NCBI RefSeq assembly: GCF_019297855.1
Contig: NZ_CP079194.1
Location: 2,901,501 to 2,965,500 of the forward strand
Length of the DNA: 64,000 nt
Origin: Gymnodinialimonas ceratoperidinii
Lineage (GTDB): Bacteria > Pseudomonadota > Alphaproteobacteria > Rhodobacterales > Rhodobacteraceae
Reading direction: 5' to 3'
The translations under genes were made by a program, and so were the position numbers. The first letter of the stretch is position 1; each line of letters starts with the position of its first letter. Positions 18,014-26,023 of this stretch are shown in pieces. The notes beneath the pieces were generated by a model that did no database searches, was not told where the DNA came from, and worked only from the letters and a program-made list of their open reading frames with translations.

Positions 18014-19473
18014 GGTGAGACCTCTGTCTTCTGGAGGGCAATGGTTTCGCGGTAATTGCGCAGGCTCTGATCGGTCAGGGAGGCCGCGAGGAGCGGCAGC
18101 ATCAGCACCAGCAGCGCGGCAAGGATCACCGGGTTCGCGGGTTGCACGGTGACAAGCATCACCACGGCGGACAGGAAGATCAGCAGGTGGCCGAGCGAAA
18201 GCGGGCAGCACCCCTTCCCTTCGGCACCGGACTTGTCTGTCACGACGAAGTTGAGACCGCTGCCGATCAGCCCGTCAAAGGTGGCTTTCGCCGATTGCGG
18301 CGCCAGCGCGATGCGGCAGGCGAGGGCCTGCAAGACAACCGGCAAGGCCAGCCGATCCCGCCAACCCCGCGCCACGACGCGGACGGTGATGTCGCACAGG
18401 CTCAGCACGATGGCCGCCGCGGCAATCGTGACCGCCGCCGTGTCCTGCCGCCCGGTCAGCATCCAGACGGTCAGCAGCACAAAAGGGATCAGCGCGAGAT
18501 TGAACCACGCGGTCAGTTGCGAGAGGATGACGAGACGCTTGTGCAGGGTGAATGCGCCCGAGGCGGTGAGGATCGACGCCCCGTGGCGAAGCAACGTCTG
18601 GAAGTTGCCGCTACACCAGCGATAGCGCTGCTTCTCCAGATCGTTCAGGGACAGGGGCAACAGCCCGCGGCCGACGACCTGGTTGATGAACCGGCCCGAG
18701 AAGCCGGCATTGCACAGGCGCACGCCCAACTCGGCATCCTCGGTCGTGGTCGACCCGGACCATCCGCCCGCGGCGACCAACGCCGGCTTCGAGATGACGC
18801 AGAGCGTGCCGGTCAGCAGCACGGCCTCGGCTTCATCGGCAACGGCGGCGTTGGTGCGGAAATATTCGTCAAGCTCCGCATCGACGCCCGGCGCGGCGGT
18901 CGTTGTCGCAATGTAGGATTGCGGGAACTGCACGAAGTCTGCCCCGGTGCGTTGCAAGGCCCGGCTCGCGCGGGTCAGAAAATCCGGGTTGACGACGTAG
19001 TCGGCATCAACCGTGACGATATGCGTGGCCTCCGGGTCCGTATGCTCCAGCGCAATGTTCAACGCCCCGGCCTTGGCGCCCTCGACCCCGGTCTGATGCA
19101 GGAACGTGATCCGGTAGGGCCATGCGTCGCAAAATTCCTTCACCGGCATCCACAGCGACGGGTCCTCGGTATTGTTGTCCATCACGATGATCTCGTAATC
19201 GCGCTCCGGCCAATCCTGATCCAGCAGAGCTTGAAGCGTGCGGATCACGAGGTGCGGCGGCTCGGCATGGGTCGCGACGTGGACCGAGAAATGCGGCTTC
19301 TCGATCCGGCGCAAATTCGTCGTCATCCGCGCCGGCATGAACGCGATGATCGGGCGCAGAACCAGAAGAGCGATTTGGATCAGTAGAATTGCGGAACAGA
19401 CGATCAGCCCCACTGTCGGAAATACAGCGGCGAGCAAGAGGGCGGACATGATTATAAAGAGCCGTATCTTCAC
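18010..19473 (-). CDS. Membrane-bound cellulose-synthase-like family 2 glycosyltransferase (operon gene 1)
   Basis: A polytopic processive-type glycosyltransferase of about 487 residues. Two N-terminal membrane spans (within residues 1-45) precede a cytoplasmic GT2 domain with the D, D, D, Q-x-x-R-W signature: IVMDNNTEDP, VTVDADYVV, STTTEDAELGVRL and EKQRYRW. At least four hydrophobic segments follow toward the C-terminus. GTG at 19473 is preferred because TTGGAGG lies five bases upstream; an in-frame TTG overlaps that site. It is the first gene of the operon, so its promoter should lie in the 283-bp region upstream. The presence of QRYRW suggests polymerisation or transfer to a lipid acceptor. 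Confidence 0.9.
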   Translation of the reverse strand: MKIRLFIIMSALLLAAVFPTVGLIVCSAILLIQIALLVLRPIIAFMPARMTTNLRRIEKPHFSVHVATHAEPPHLVIRTLQALLDQDWPERDYEIIVMDNNTEDPSLWMPVKEFCDAWPYRITFLHQTGVEGAKAGALNIALEHTDPEATHIVTVDADYVVNPDFLTRASRALQRTGADFVQFPQSYIATTTAAPGVDAELDEYFRTNAAVADEAEAVLLTGTLCVISKPALVAAGGWSGSTTTEDAELGVRLCNAGFSGRFINQVVGRGLLPLSLNDLEKQRYRWCSGNFQTLLRHGASILTASGAFTLHKRLVILSQLTAWFNLALIPFVLLTVWMLTGRQDTAAVTIAAAAIVLSLCDITVRVVARGWRDRLALPVVLQALACRIALAPQSAKATFDGLIGSGLNFVVTDKSGAEGKGCCPLSLGHLLIFLSAVVMLVTVQPANPVILAALLVLMLPLLAASLTDQSLRNYRETIALQKTEVSP

Positions 19474-19756
19474 GGACGCCTCCAAGCGAGAATTTGAAAT
19501 AGGTCTTAGAATGTGGCTGGTGGAAACACCGAGCTGACATCAGAGCAACGACCCAAGAACCCATTCAGTTCCCGCGATTGTGAAAACTGAATGGGCGCAG
19601 AGGCTAACGCCTTGCGAGTCCGGAAAAACTTTCAGAATGCGCCGGAAATAGGCGAAAATTGGCCGATCAACATTTATTGTGCCGTCCACTTGCTGGCCGC
19701 GGAAATCGACCTAACCTCTTGCGCTGGAAGAGCTCCACTCCGTTAGAGAGGCCCCG

Positions 19757-20080
19757 ATGACCGACGACACACCGACTTCATCCAAACTGCGCCGAGATAT
19801 CGATGCAGGCAAGGCGGGCGACAAGGTTGGCTTCCCGGATCCCGCCGCTGCCCCACTGGGCACGGATGCCGAAGCAGGCGGCACGCCCCCGACCGATGAG
19901 GAGCTGCGCGTTGCCGACGAGCACGAGATAGACAATCGACCTGACGGCCAGCAGATCGATACCGAACCGCGCCCTGTGAGCATGGAACGACCCGAGCCAG
20001 CCCGATCTCGTGGAGGTATCTTCTTTGCGGTGGTTCTCGGTATCCTGATAATAGGTTTCGCGATATACGCCTTCGCATAG
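19757..20080 (+). CDS. Small C-terminally membrane-anchored hypothetical protein
   Basis: A 107-residue protein of unknown function. About 85 residues are polar, acidic and Pro-rich (for example DEELRVADEHEIDNRPDG), followed by a single C-terminal hydrophobic span GIFFAVVLGILIIGFAIYAFA that ends the protein, so it is a tail-anchored inner-membrane protein with a cytoplasmic disordered domain. An AGAGAGG site precedes the ATG at 19757. It is divergent from the glycosyltransferase operon and shares its upstream region. I recognise no family. Confidence 0.7.
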   Translation: MTDDTPTSSKLRRDIDAGKAGDKVGFPDPAAAPLGTDAEAGGTPPTDEELRVADEHEIDNRPDGQQIDTEPRPVSMERPEPARSRGGIFFAVVLGILIIGFAIYAFA

Positions 20081-20299
20081 GAAATTTGCGGAATATATTA
20101 TTGATCACGTATATTACGCTCTTCATATATGCCGCCTATTGGAATTAGGCTTTTCCCGCTACGGCCACCGCTGGTAATTCGGCAGCGAAAATGATTTGCG
20201 CCAGATCAAGCGCATTCGCGTATCCTCTTTATGGTGATATGAATTCCACATCGGTGACATGGGGTTGGCCGTCCGCGGCTCTGCCTTTAACGTCGCCCC

Positions 20300-21517
20300 A
20301 TGACCCATATCCCCTTGAACCCCGCCCGCTTTCTCTCGGATCTGCACAGCCTCCGCCAGTTCGGCAAGGACGGACATGGTGTCAGGCGCCGTGCCTTCAC
20401 ACCCGAAGATCTCGCGGCCCGTGACTGGCTGGCCGAGCGGATAACGGCGGCGGGGCTTGAGCCTCATTTCGATCCCGCCGGGAACCTGTTTGGCTTGGCA
20501 CCCGGCACGTCGCTGCTGCTCGGGTCGCACTCCGATACGCAGCCCGAGGGCGGCTGGCTCGACGGAGCCTTAGGCGTGATCGCCGCGCTCGAGGTGGCGC
20601 GGGCGTCCGTGGAAGGCGGCGGGCCGCCAATCTCCATCGTCAGCTTCCAGGACGAGGAAGGCCGCTTCGGCGCGCTGACCGGCAGTTCGATCTGGTCCGG
20701 CAAGCTTGATCTGGACCAAGCGGACAGTCTGACCGATGCCGACGGCCTATCCTTCGCCAAGGCGCGCGAAACGCTCGGGGCCCGGGCGGGTGCCTTCGTC
20801 GATCCCGCGCGGTTCAGCGGGTTTCTGGAGTTGCATATCGAACAGGGTCCGACGCTGGACCAGTCCGGAGAGGCAATCGGCGTCGTCACCGGGATCGTCG
20901 GCTCGCGGCAGCTTCAGGTCACGGTCGAAGGGCAGCAGAACCACGCCGGCACGACCCCGATGGCCCTGCGCCGCGACGCGTTTACCATGGTCACCCGTTT
21001 CGCCACCGCGCTCGAGCAGGCTTTCGCCAATGTGGTCACGCCGCAAACCGTCTGGACCATCGGACAGTTGCAACTGCACCCCAACGCGCCCTCCATCGTG
21101 CCCGGTCGTGCGGTCTTCACCCTGCAATGGCGCGACGTTGAGAGCGACAGGCTTGAGCGAATGGACCAGTTCATCAACGACGTTCTCAACACGGTTGCGG
21201 CGGAGTCCGGGTGCAACGTCACAGTGGAGCGTTTGCGCCAGATGCTCGAGCCTGTGCCGATGGATCACCGGATGCAGGACGCCCTGTCCGAGGCGGCGGA
21301 AAAGATCGCGCCGGATCGCTGGCGCTCGATGCCCTCTGGCGCGCTGCACGACGCGTCGAATGTCGCCGGCCTGATGCCCGTCGGCATGCTGTTCGTACCG
21401 TCCATCAACGGCGTCTCCCATACCTTCGATGAGGACACCGCCGAAGACGATCTCGTGCTCGGCCTCAGGGTGCTTGCCGATGGAGCGGAGCGCGCCTCCC
21501 GCGCCCTGAGCCGTTAA
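20300..21517 (+). CDS. M20 family Zn-dependent hydrolase (allantoate amidohydrolase / N-carbamoyl amino acid hydrolase type)
   Basis: A 405-residue cytoplasmic metalloenzyme of the hydantoinase/carbamoylase branch of M20. Metal and catalytic segments are [19 protein letters not shown] (residues 74-92; His and bridging Asp), FQDEEGRFG (about 116; Glu pair) and LELHIEQGP (about 179). The dimerisation lid segment [10 protein letters not shown] follows near 214 and the final His is in [10 protein letters not shown] near 376. It cleaves carbamoyl or ureido bonds in purine or hydantoin breakdown; exact substrate unknown. The gene is monocistronic and converges on proB across a GC-rich hairpin. Confidence 0.88.
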   Translation: MTHIPLNPARFLSDLHSLRQFGKDGHGVRRRAFTPEDLAARDWLAERITAAGLEPHFDPAGNLFGLAPGTSLLLGSHSDTQPEGGWLDGALGVIAALEVARASVEGGGPPISIVSFQDEEGRFGALTGSSIWSGKLDLDQADSLTDADGLSFAKARETLGARAGAFVDPARFSGFLELHIEQGPTLDQSGEAIGVVTGIVGSRQLQVTVEGQQNHAGTTPMALRRDAFTMVTRFATALEQAFANVVTPQTVWTIGQLQLHPNAPSIVPGRAVFTLQWRDVESDRLERMDQFINDVLNTVAAESGCNVTVERLRQMLEPVPMDHRMQDALSEAAEKIAPDRWRSMPSGALHDASNVAGLMPVGMLFVPSINGVSHTFDEDTAEDDLVLGLRVLADGAERASRALSR

Positions 21518-21524
21518 AGGCAAA

Positions 21525-21569
21525 ACCGGAGCCGCGCGGCGGGCGATGCGGTGCCGCGGGCGCTCCGGT
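21525..21569. terminator. Bidirectional hairpin between convergent genes
   Basis: ACCGGAGC (21525-21532) pairs exactly with GCTCCGGT (21562-21569), and an inner pair CGCGGC/GCCGCG extends the stem. It lies in the 63-bp gap between the ends of the M20 hydrolase and proB. No long T-tract is present on either side. Confidence 0.55.
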
Positions 21570-21580
21570 CCAGGTGTGCC

Positions 21581-22741
21581 TCAAGCCGGAATGACGACCT
21601 TCTGGTCATGCTCCGGCGCGTCCAGTTGCAGGTGGTTTTCTTCCAGCACGAGGATATTCTCGGCACCCACCACATCGCTTTTCGTCCGGTAGCCGATCAC
21701 GTCCTCGACCGGCATATCCAGATGACGCGCCATCAGCATCGTCTCTTCGGAAGAGAAATTCGTCAGGCCGCGGGCCACTTCGTCACCATCCTCATTATAG
21801 ATGTGCAGCACGTCACCCTTGGTGAAGTCGCCTTGGATCGAGATGATATCCATCCGGCTAACGCCTTGCTTGCGCTCCACAATACCGGCGGAGACATCGT
21901 TGCGAACCACAAGTGTGCCCGAGACCTGAAGGCGGTTGCTCAGCCAGACCTTCAGCGGTGAGGCCGTCTCGCCCTCCACCAGGCAACGGGTAAAGCGCCG
22001 CTCTTTATTCAGCACCGAGGATACGGGGCGTTCGATGATGCCTTCGGCGATGATCGTCTCCACGCCAGCGTTCTGCGCCATGTTCGCGGCGTGCATCTTC
22101 GTCAGCATACCGCCGCTGCCAAGCGCACTGATGCCTGTGGTGGATTCGAGATGCTCGCTCACGTCCGCGATCTCGTGGATGAACTTTGCGCCCTCCTCGG
22201 ACGGGTCGCGGTCGTAGAGCCCTTCGACGCTGGTGAGGATGATCAACTCGTCAGCCTCCACCATCTGCGCAACCTTGGCCGAGAGACGGTCGTTATCCCC
22301 CACGCGCAGGTCCCGCGTTGCGACGGAATCGTTCTCGTTGATGATCGGCATGATGTCGTTTTCGAACAACCGCAACATGGTGTTCTTGATGTTCAAAAAC
22401 CGCCGGCTCTCCTCCATATCCTCGACCGTCACGAGCATCTGCGCGACGTCCAGATCATACTCCGAGGCGACCTGACGATAGGCGTTCATCAGCAAGGGTT
22501 GCCCACATGCAGCCGCCGCCTGCTTGTCGAGGATACCGGCCTCCTTGGGCCGTTTTCCGACCATGTTCAAGCCCAGCGCAACCGATCCCGACGAGGTCAG
22601 AATGATGTCGTGGCCCTCTCTTTGAAGCTGCGCGAGATCGCTCAGCAGACCGTTCATGAAGGCGTAACGAAGGGTCAGATTTTCGCTGTTCGCCAGCAGG
22701 CTGGAGCCGATTTTGACCACGATTTTTTTCTTCTCAGACAT
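21581..22741 (-). CDS. proB: Glutamate 5-kinase
   Basis: A 386-residue enzyme for the first step of proline synthesis, phosphorylating glutamate with ATP. The amino-acid-kinase domain begins VVKIGSSLLANSENL (residue 8 on), with ILTSSGSVALGLNMVG, IINENDSVATRDLRVGDNDRLSAKVA and LGSGGMLTKMHAANMA in the expected order; a C-terminal PUA domain occupies about residues 285-370. ATG at 22741 follows a CGGAGG site. It is divergent from proC-proA, so the three enzymes of the pathway flank one 261-bp control region. The organism probably also carries a core proBA next to obgE, as relatives do; that locus is not in the window. Confidence 0.93.
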   Translation of the reverse strand: MSEKKKIVVKIGSSLLANSENLTLRYAFMNGLLSDLAQLQREGHDIILTSSGSVALGLNMVGKRPKEAGILDKQAAAACGQPLLMNAYRQVASEYDLDVAQMLVTVEDMEESRRFLNIKNTMLRLFENDIMPIINENDSVATRDLRVGDNDRLSAKVAQMVEADELIILTSVEGLYDRDPSEEGAKFIHEIADVSEHLESTTGISALGSGGMLTKMHAANMAQNAGVETIIAEGIIERPVSSVLNKERRFTRCLVEGETASPLKVWLSNRLQVSGTLVVRNDVSAGIVERKQGVSRMDIISIQGDFTKGDVLHIYNEDGDEVARGLTNFSSEETMLMARHLDMPVEDVIGYRTKSDVVGAENILVLEENHLQLDAPEHDQKVVIPA

Positions 22742-22835
22742 AAAATGCCTCCGATAACTATTTGTTTTACTGAGGAAATGACTAGACCGTTTGCGTCTTT
22801 GGACGCAGCGCGTTAGCAAGACCCCATTCAAGTGC

Positions 22836-22860
22836 TCGGGGGTGCTATAACACGCCCCCC
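22836..22860. promoter_or_regulatory. Inverted repeat around a TATAAC-like box in the proB/proC divergent region
   Basis: GGGGGTG (22838-22844) and CAC-G-CCCCC (22851-22859, one bulged G) flank CTATAA. The centre resembles a -10 element reading toward proC, so a protein binding the repeat could block that promoter. A second small repeat, GCGTC-TTTG-GACGC, lies near 22793-22806. Both are read from the sequence only; no known operator is matched. Confidence 0.35.
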
Positions 22861-23002
22861 CAACGGGAATGCAAACAGGTTGCTGCACTGCAGCGTGCAT
22901 TCGCGCCACTTGGCGCCGACAGGAAATCACCGGTGGAAGGGGCGCTCGACGAGCAGAGCGCGCAGCTATGCGCGCGCCGTTTCACCGAAGGAAAGGAAGC
23001 CA

Positions 23003-23785
23003 ATGATGAAGATACTTTTGATCGGATGCGGCAAGATGGGCGGCGCCATGTTGCGCCAGTGGGTCAAGCATGAAGGCAAAACCTTCACCGTCGCCGATCC
23101 GGCCCCCCAGGACCTGCCCGAGGGTGTCGCTCATGTCACAAAAGCGACATCGCTGCCCGAGGCCGAATTCGACGCCATCATCATCGCGATCAAGCCGCAG
23201 ATGATTGCCGATCTCCTGCCCGATTACCTCCCCGCGATGAAGCCGGGAGGCTGCTACGTCTCCATCGCGGCCGGATGCAGCATCGCGACGCTGCGCGATA
23301 TCGTCGGCGACGCGGCAATCGTGCGGGTGATGCCGAACCTCGCCGCGATGGTCGGCATGGGCGTCTCGGGTCTCTACGCCAATGAGGCCTGCACCGAGCG
23401 GCAGGTCGAGGAGATCACCGAGGCCATCGCGCAAACCGGCCGCTGCGTGCGCCTCTCCGACGAGGATGAGATCGACCGCCTCACCGCGGTGAGCGGAAGT
23501 GGCCCGGGCTACGTGTTCGAGATCATGCGCAGCTACGTCGAGGCCGCCAAGCGTCTGGGGTTCGACGACGAAACCGCCGGTGCGCTGGTCTTCGACACGA
23601 TCACCGGCACTGTCGAAACGGCGCGCCAATCCGATGCCTCGCTCGAGGATCTGCGCAATTCCGTGACCAGCAAGAACGGCACCACGCAAGCGGGGCTCGA
23701 TGCGCTGCGCCGCGACGGGTTGCTGGACCAGCTTTTGGACGACACGACGCAGGCCGCCTACCGCCGCGCCGTCGAACTGAGATAA
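23003..23785 (+). CDS. proC: Pyrroline-5-carboxylate reductase
   Basis: A 260-residue NAD(P)H enzyme for the last step of proline synthesis. The Rossmann start is MMKILLIGCGKMGGAML; further family segments are IIIAIKPQMI, VRVMPNLAAMVGMGVSG and the C-terminal signature LRNSVTSKNGTTQAGLDAL near residue 220. Two adjacent ATG codons at 23003 and 23006 share an AAAGGAAG site; the first is used here. proA follows after 34 bp with its own AGAAGGAG site, so proC-proA form an operon. Confidence 0.95.
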   Translation: MMKILLIGCGKMGGAMLRQWVKHEGKTFTVADPAPQDLPEGVAHVTKATSLPEAEFDAIIIAIKPQMIADLLPDYLPAMKPGGCYVSIAAGCSIATLRDIVGDAAIVRVMPNLAAMVGMGVSGLYANEACTERQVEEITEAIAQTGRCVRLSDEDEIDRLTAVSGSGPGYVFEIMRSYVEAAKRLGFDDETAGALVFDTITGTVETARQSDASLEDLRNSVTSKNGTTQAGLDALRRDGLLDQLLDDTTQAAYRRAVELR

Positions 23786-23819
23786 CCGCCGCGCCCGACC
23801 GCGGCAGAAGGAGAATTAA

Positions 23820-25094
23820 ATGAACGAGATGAGCCACCTGACCGCTGATCAGGACATCGCCAAGGCGGTGCAGACCCTCGGCCAGCAGGCAAAGACCGCC
23901 GCGCAGGACCTCGCGCTGAGCAGTACCGAGCAGCGCAACCGCGCCCTGACCGAGGCGGCAGCCGCCCTGCGGCAGCAGGCGGACGCGATCCTGCGGGCCA
24001 ACGCCACCGACCTCGAAAGCGTCACCGGCAAGGACGCGGCCTTCGTCGACCGCCTCACCCTGACGCAGGACCGCGTTGCCGCCATGGCCGACGCTGTCGA
24101 GGCCATCGCTGGCCAGACCGACCCGCTCGCACGCACCCTCGCCCGGTTCGAGCGCCCCAACGGCTTGGTCATCGACCGTGTCAGCGTGCCCATCGGGGTC
24201 ATCGCGATGATCTACGAATCCCGGCCCAACGTGGGCTCTGACGCAGGCGCGCTCTGCATCAAATCGGGCAATGCCGTGATCCTGCGTGGCGGCTCCGAGA
24301 GCCTGCATTCCTCCCGCGTCATCGTGGATTGCCTGAAGCAGGGCCTCAGAGCCGCCGGCCTGTCCGAGGACGCCGTGCAACTGGTCGACAGCCGCGACCG
24401 CGAGGCGGTGAAACTTCTCCTCCACAGCACGGAGACCGTCGATCTGGTGATCCCGCGTGGCGGCCGAGGGTTGGTGTCGCTCGTGCAGAAAGAAGCCCGC
24501 GTGCCGACCTTGCTGCACCTCGACGGCAACAATCACACCTACATCCATGAAAGCGCCGATACCGAGATGGCCGTGGGCATCGTGCAGAACGCCAAGATGC
24601 GACGCACCGGCATCTGCGGCGCGACCGAATGCGTCGTGATCGACCGCGCTGTCGCACCCACGGTCCTGCCCCGTCTGGCTGCAGCGCTCGGAGACTGCGA
24701 ACTCCGCGGCGAGCCCGAAGCGCAGGCCATCCTGCCGTCGATCTCCGCGGCGAGCGAGGATGATTGGGACACGGAATATTTGAGCAACATCATGTCGATC
24801 AAGATCGTCGCCGACCTGCGAGAGGCGATCACCTTCGTCCAGACACATTCCTCCGGTCACACCGACGCCATCGTCTCGGACGACGCGGAGGCGGCGAAAA
24901 GCTTCATGACAGCGATCGATTCCGCGGTCGTGATGCACAACGCCTCCACCCAATTCTCCGACGGCGGAGAGTTCGGGATGGGTGCTGAAATCGGCATCGC
25001 CACCGGCAAGATGCACGCGCGCGGCCCCGTCGGCGCCATGGAACTGACCAGCTTCAAGTACATGGTCTACGGCGACGGACAGCAACGACCCTGA
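23820..25094 (+). CDS. proA: Glutamate-5-semialdehyde dehydrogenase (gamma-glutamyl phosphate reductase)
   Basis: A 424-residue enzyme of the aldehyde dehydrogenase superfamily that reduces gamma-glutamyl phosphate. Diagnostic segments are [13 protein letters not shown] (about residue 125), [13 protein letters not shown] (about 156), the catalytic cysteine in [10 protein letters not shown] (about 263), and the C-terminal [25 protein letters not shown]. Length and domain order are normal. It acts on the ProB product, and ProB-ProA complexes channel the labile intermediate. A dispersed two-hairpin repeat begins about 110 bp after its stop. Confidence 0.96.
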   Translation: MNEMSHLTADQDIAKAVQTLGQQAKTAAQDLALSSTEQRNRALTEAAAALRQQADAILRANATDLESVTGKDAAFVDRLTLTQDRVAAMADAVEAIAGQTDPLARTLARFERPNGLVIDRVSVPIGVIAMIYESRPNVGSDAGALCIKSGNAVILRGGSESLHSSRVIVDCLKQGLRAAGLSEDAVQLVDSRDREAVKLLLHSTETVDLVIPRGGRGLVSLVQKEARVPTLLHLDGNNHTYIHESADTEMAVGIVQNAKMRRTGICGATECVVIDRAVAPTVLPRLAAALGDCELRGEPEAQAILPSISAASEDDWDTEYLSNIMSIKIVADLREAITFVQTHSSGHTDAIVSDDAEAAKSFMTAIDSAVVMHNASTQFSDGGEFGMGAEIGIATGKMHARGPVGAMELTSFKYMVYGDGQQRP

Positions 25095-25203
25095 CGATTG
25101 GTGCGGGCCAACTGAACTTGGCCCGCCCGCCTTCCCGAAAGCCTTCTCTACCGTGTCGAAGCCCACGATCCTCATCGTCTGGCCCCTCTGACGGTGGTGT
25201 CTC
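25095..25203. other. Start of a 497-bp gene-free region
   Basis: The whole 25095-25591 interval lacks a convincing gene. It holds the dispersed repeat at 25204-25280 and then about 300 bp in which I see only the likely promoter region of the small secreted protein. Confidence 0.5.
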
Positions 25204-25280
25204 CCTTCATCTTGGCCCATACAACTCCGGGGGTGATGCGCATCTCGCAAGGATGCGCAGAGGGGGCTGGCCCCCTTCTG
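25204..25280 (+). repeat. Dispersed two-hairpin repeat, copy 1
   Basis: A 30-nt box starting CCTTCATCTTGGCCC and ending ACTCCGGGGG (25204-25233) is followed by two hairpins: TGCGCATC/GATGCGCA (25237-25244 and 25252-25259), and AGGGGG/CCCCCT around a CTGG loop (25261-25276) with flanking CAGA/TCTG pairing. Copy 2 at 61101 shares the box with a single missing base and the same two-hairpin layout with different stem sequences. Both copies lie downstream of, and in the same direction as, a housekeeping gene (proA, tmk). Confidence 0.75.
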
Positions 25281-25591
25281 CCCTCCACCGATCACCTGCA
25301 CTGTCAGCCGCGCAATGACCGAAAGCGACCAGAACCGCAGGATCGCGAGGCAGACCCCGGTGCCGCCGTCGCGGCGGATCCCGCCCGCCATCGCGCGATG
25401 CAAGGTGCACAGCCGGCGCCGCAACACGCTACGATCCGCGACGTTTCAAAAATTTCCGACAGAAACCCCGCATTATTAGCGCTGAATTCGCGCGTCTTTC
25501 ACGGGGCGATACAGGTAGCTCTGCGAGGTTGAGTGCACTGGCGATCGGTTGATCCGAAGCCGCCAGACAAAACTCAACTGGAGGAAAGACC

Positions 25592-25939
25592 ATGACTACC
25601 ATTACCAAATGCCTACAGACGATGGCCCTCGTGGCTGGCACCGCGTCCCTTGCCCAGGCAGACACCGCACTGGATTTTGCAGTGGCGCACTTCAACCAAA
25701 GCGCGGACCGGCACTCGGACATCGTGACGCTTCCCGAGCGGACCCGGACCGGCTCGCTTCAGGTGCAGACCTCGGCCATGGACGGCTCGCCCATGGGAGA
25801 TGTCATCCGCCGGCTCAACGAAACCGCCGACACGCCGGGTGAACGTCGCGGCGTCCACGGGGTCACGACCTTCAACGGTGGCCATTCGGCACGAGCAGCC
25901 GAGATCTTCCGGCGACTTGCCGAAGAGGATGACGGCTGA
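25592..25939 (+). CDS. Small secreted hypothetical protein
   Basis: A 115-residue protein with a clear Sec signal peptide: a basic start, the hydrophobic core MALVAGTASL and an AQA-DT cleavage site after residue 23. The mature 92 residues are polar, contain no cysteine and include DFAVAHFNQSADRHSD and a C-terminal helix HSARAAEIFRRLAEEDDG; no family is recognised. A strong GGAGGAAAG site precedes the ATG. It ends at a good hairpin, so it is monocistronic. Confidence 0.75.
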   Translation: MTTITKCLQTMALVAGTASLAQADTALDFAVAHFNQSADRHSDIVTLPERTRTGSLQVQTSAMDGSPMGDVIRRLNETADTPGERRGVHGVTTFNGGHSARAAEIFRRLAEEDDG

Positions 25940-25951
25940 ATGAGGCTAGGA

Positions 25952-25990
25952 AGGGGGGCAGCCGAATGATCCGGGTTGCCCCTCTTTCAT
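25952..25990 (+). terminator. Hairpin with short T run after the small secreted protein gene
   Basis: AGGGGGGCA (25952-25960) pairs with TGCCCCTCT (25977-25985, one G-T pair) and is followed by TTCATT. It separates the small secreted protein gene from the convergent regulator gene. Confidence 0.6.
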
Positions 25991-26023
25991 TGCAGATGAC
26001 CCTGACACCGGCGGCCATCGCGG

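Noticed and set aside
23601..25427. 608-codon open frame on the minus strand
   Set aside because: It is antisense to proC/proA; composition is the Asp/Gly/His-rich pattern of high-GC shadow frames and it has no domain or ribosome-binding site.
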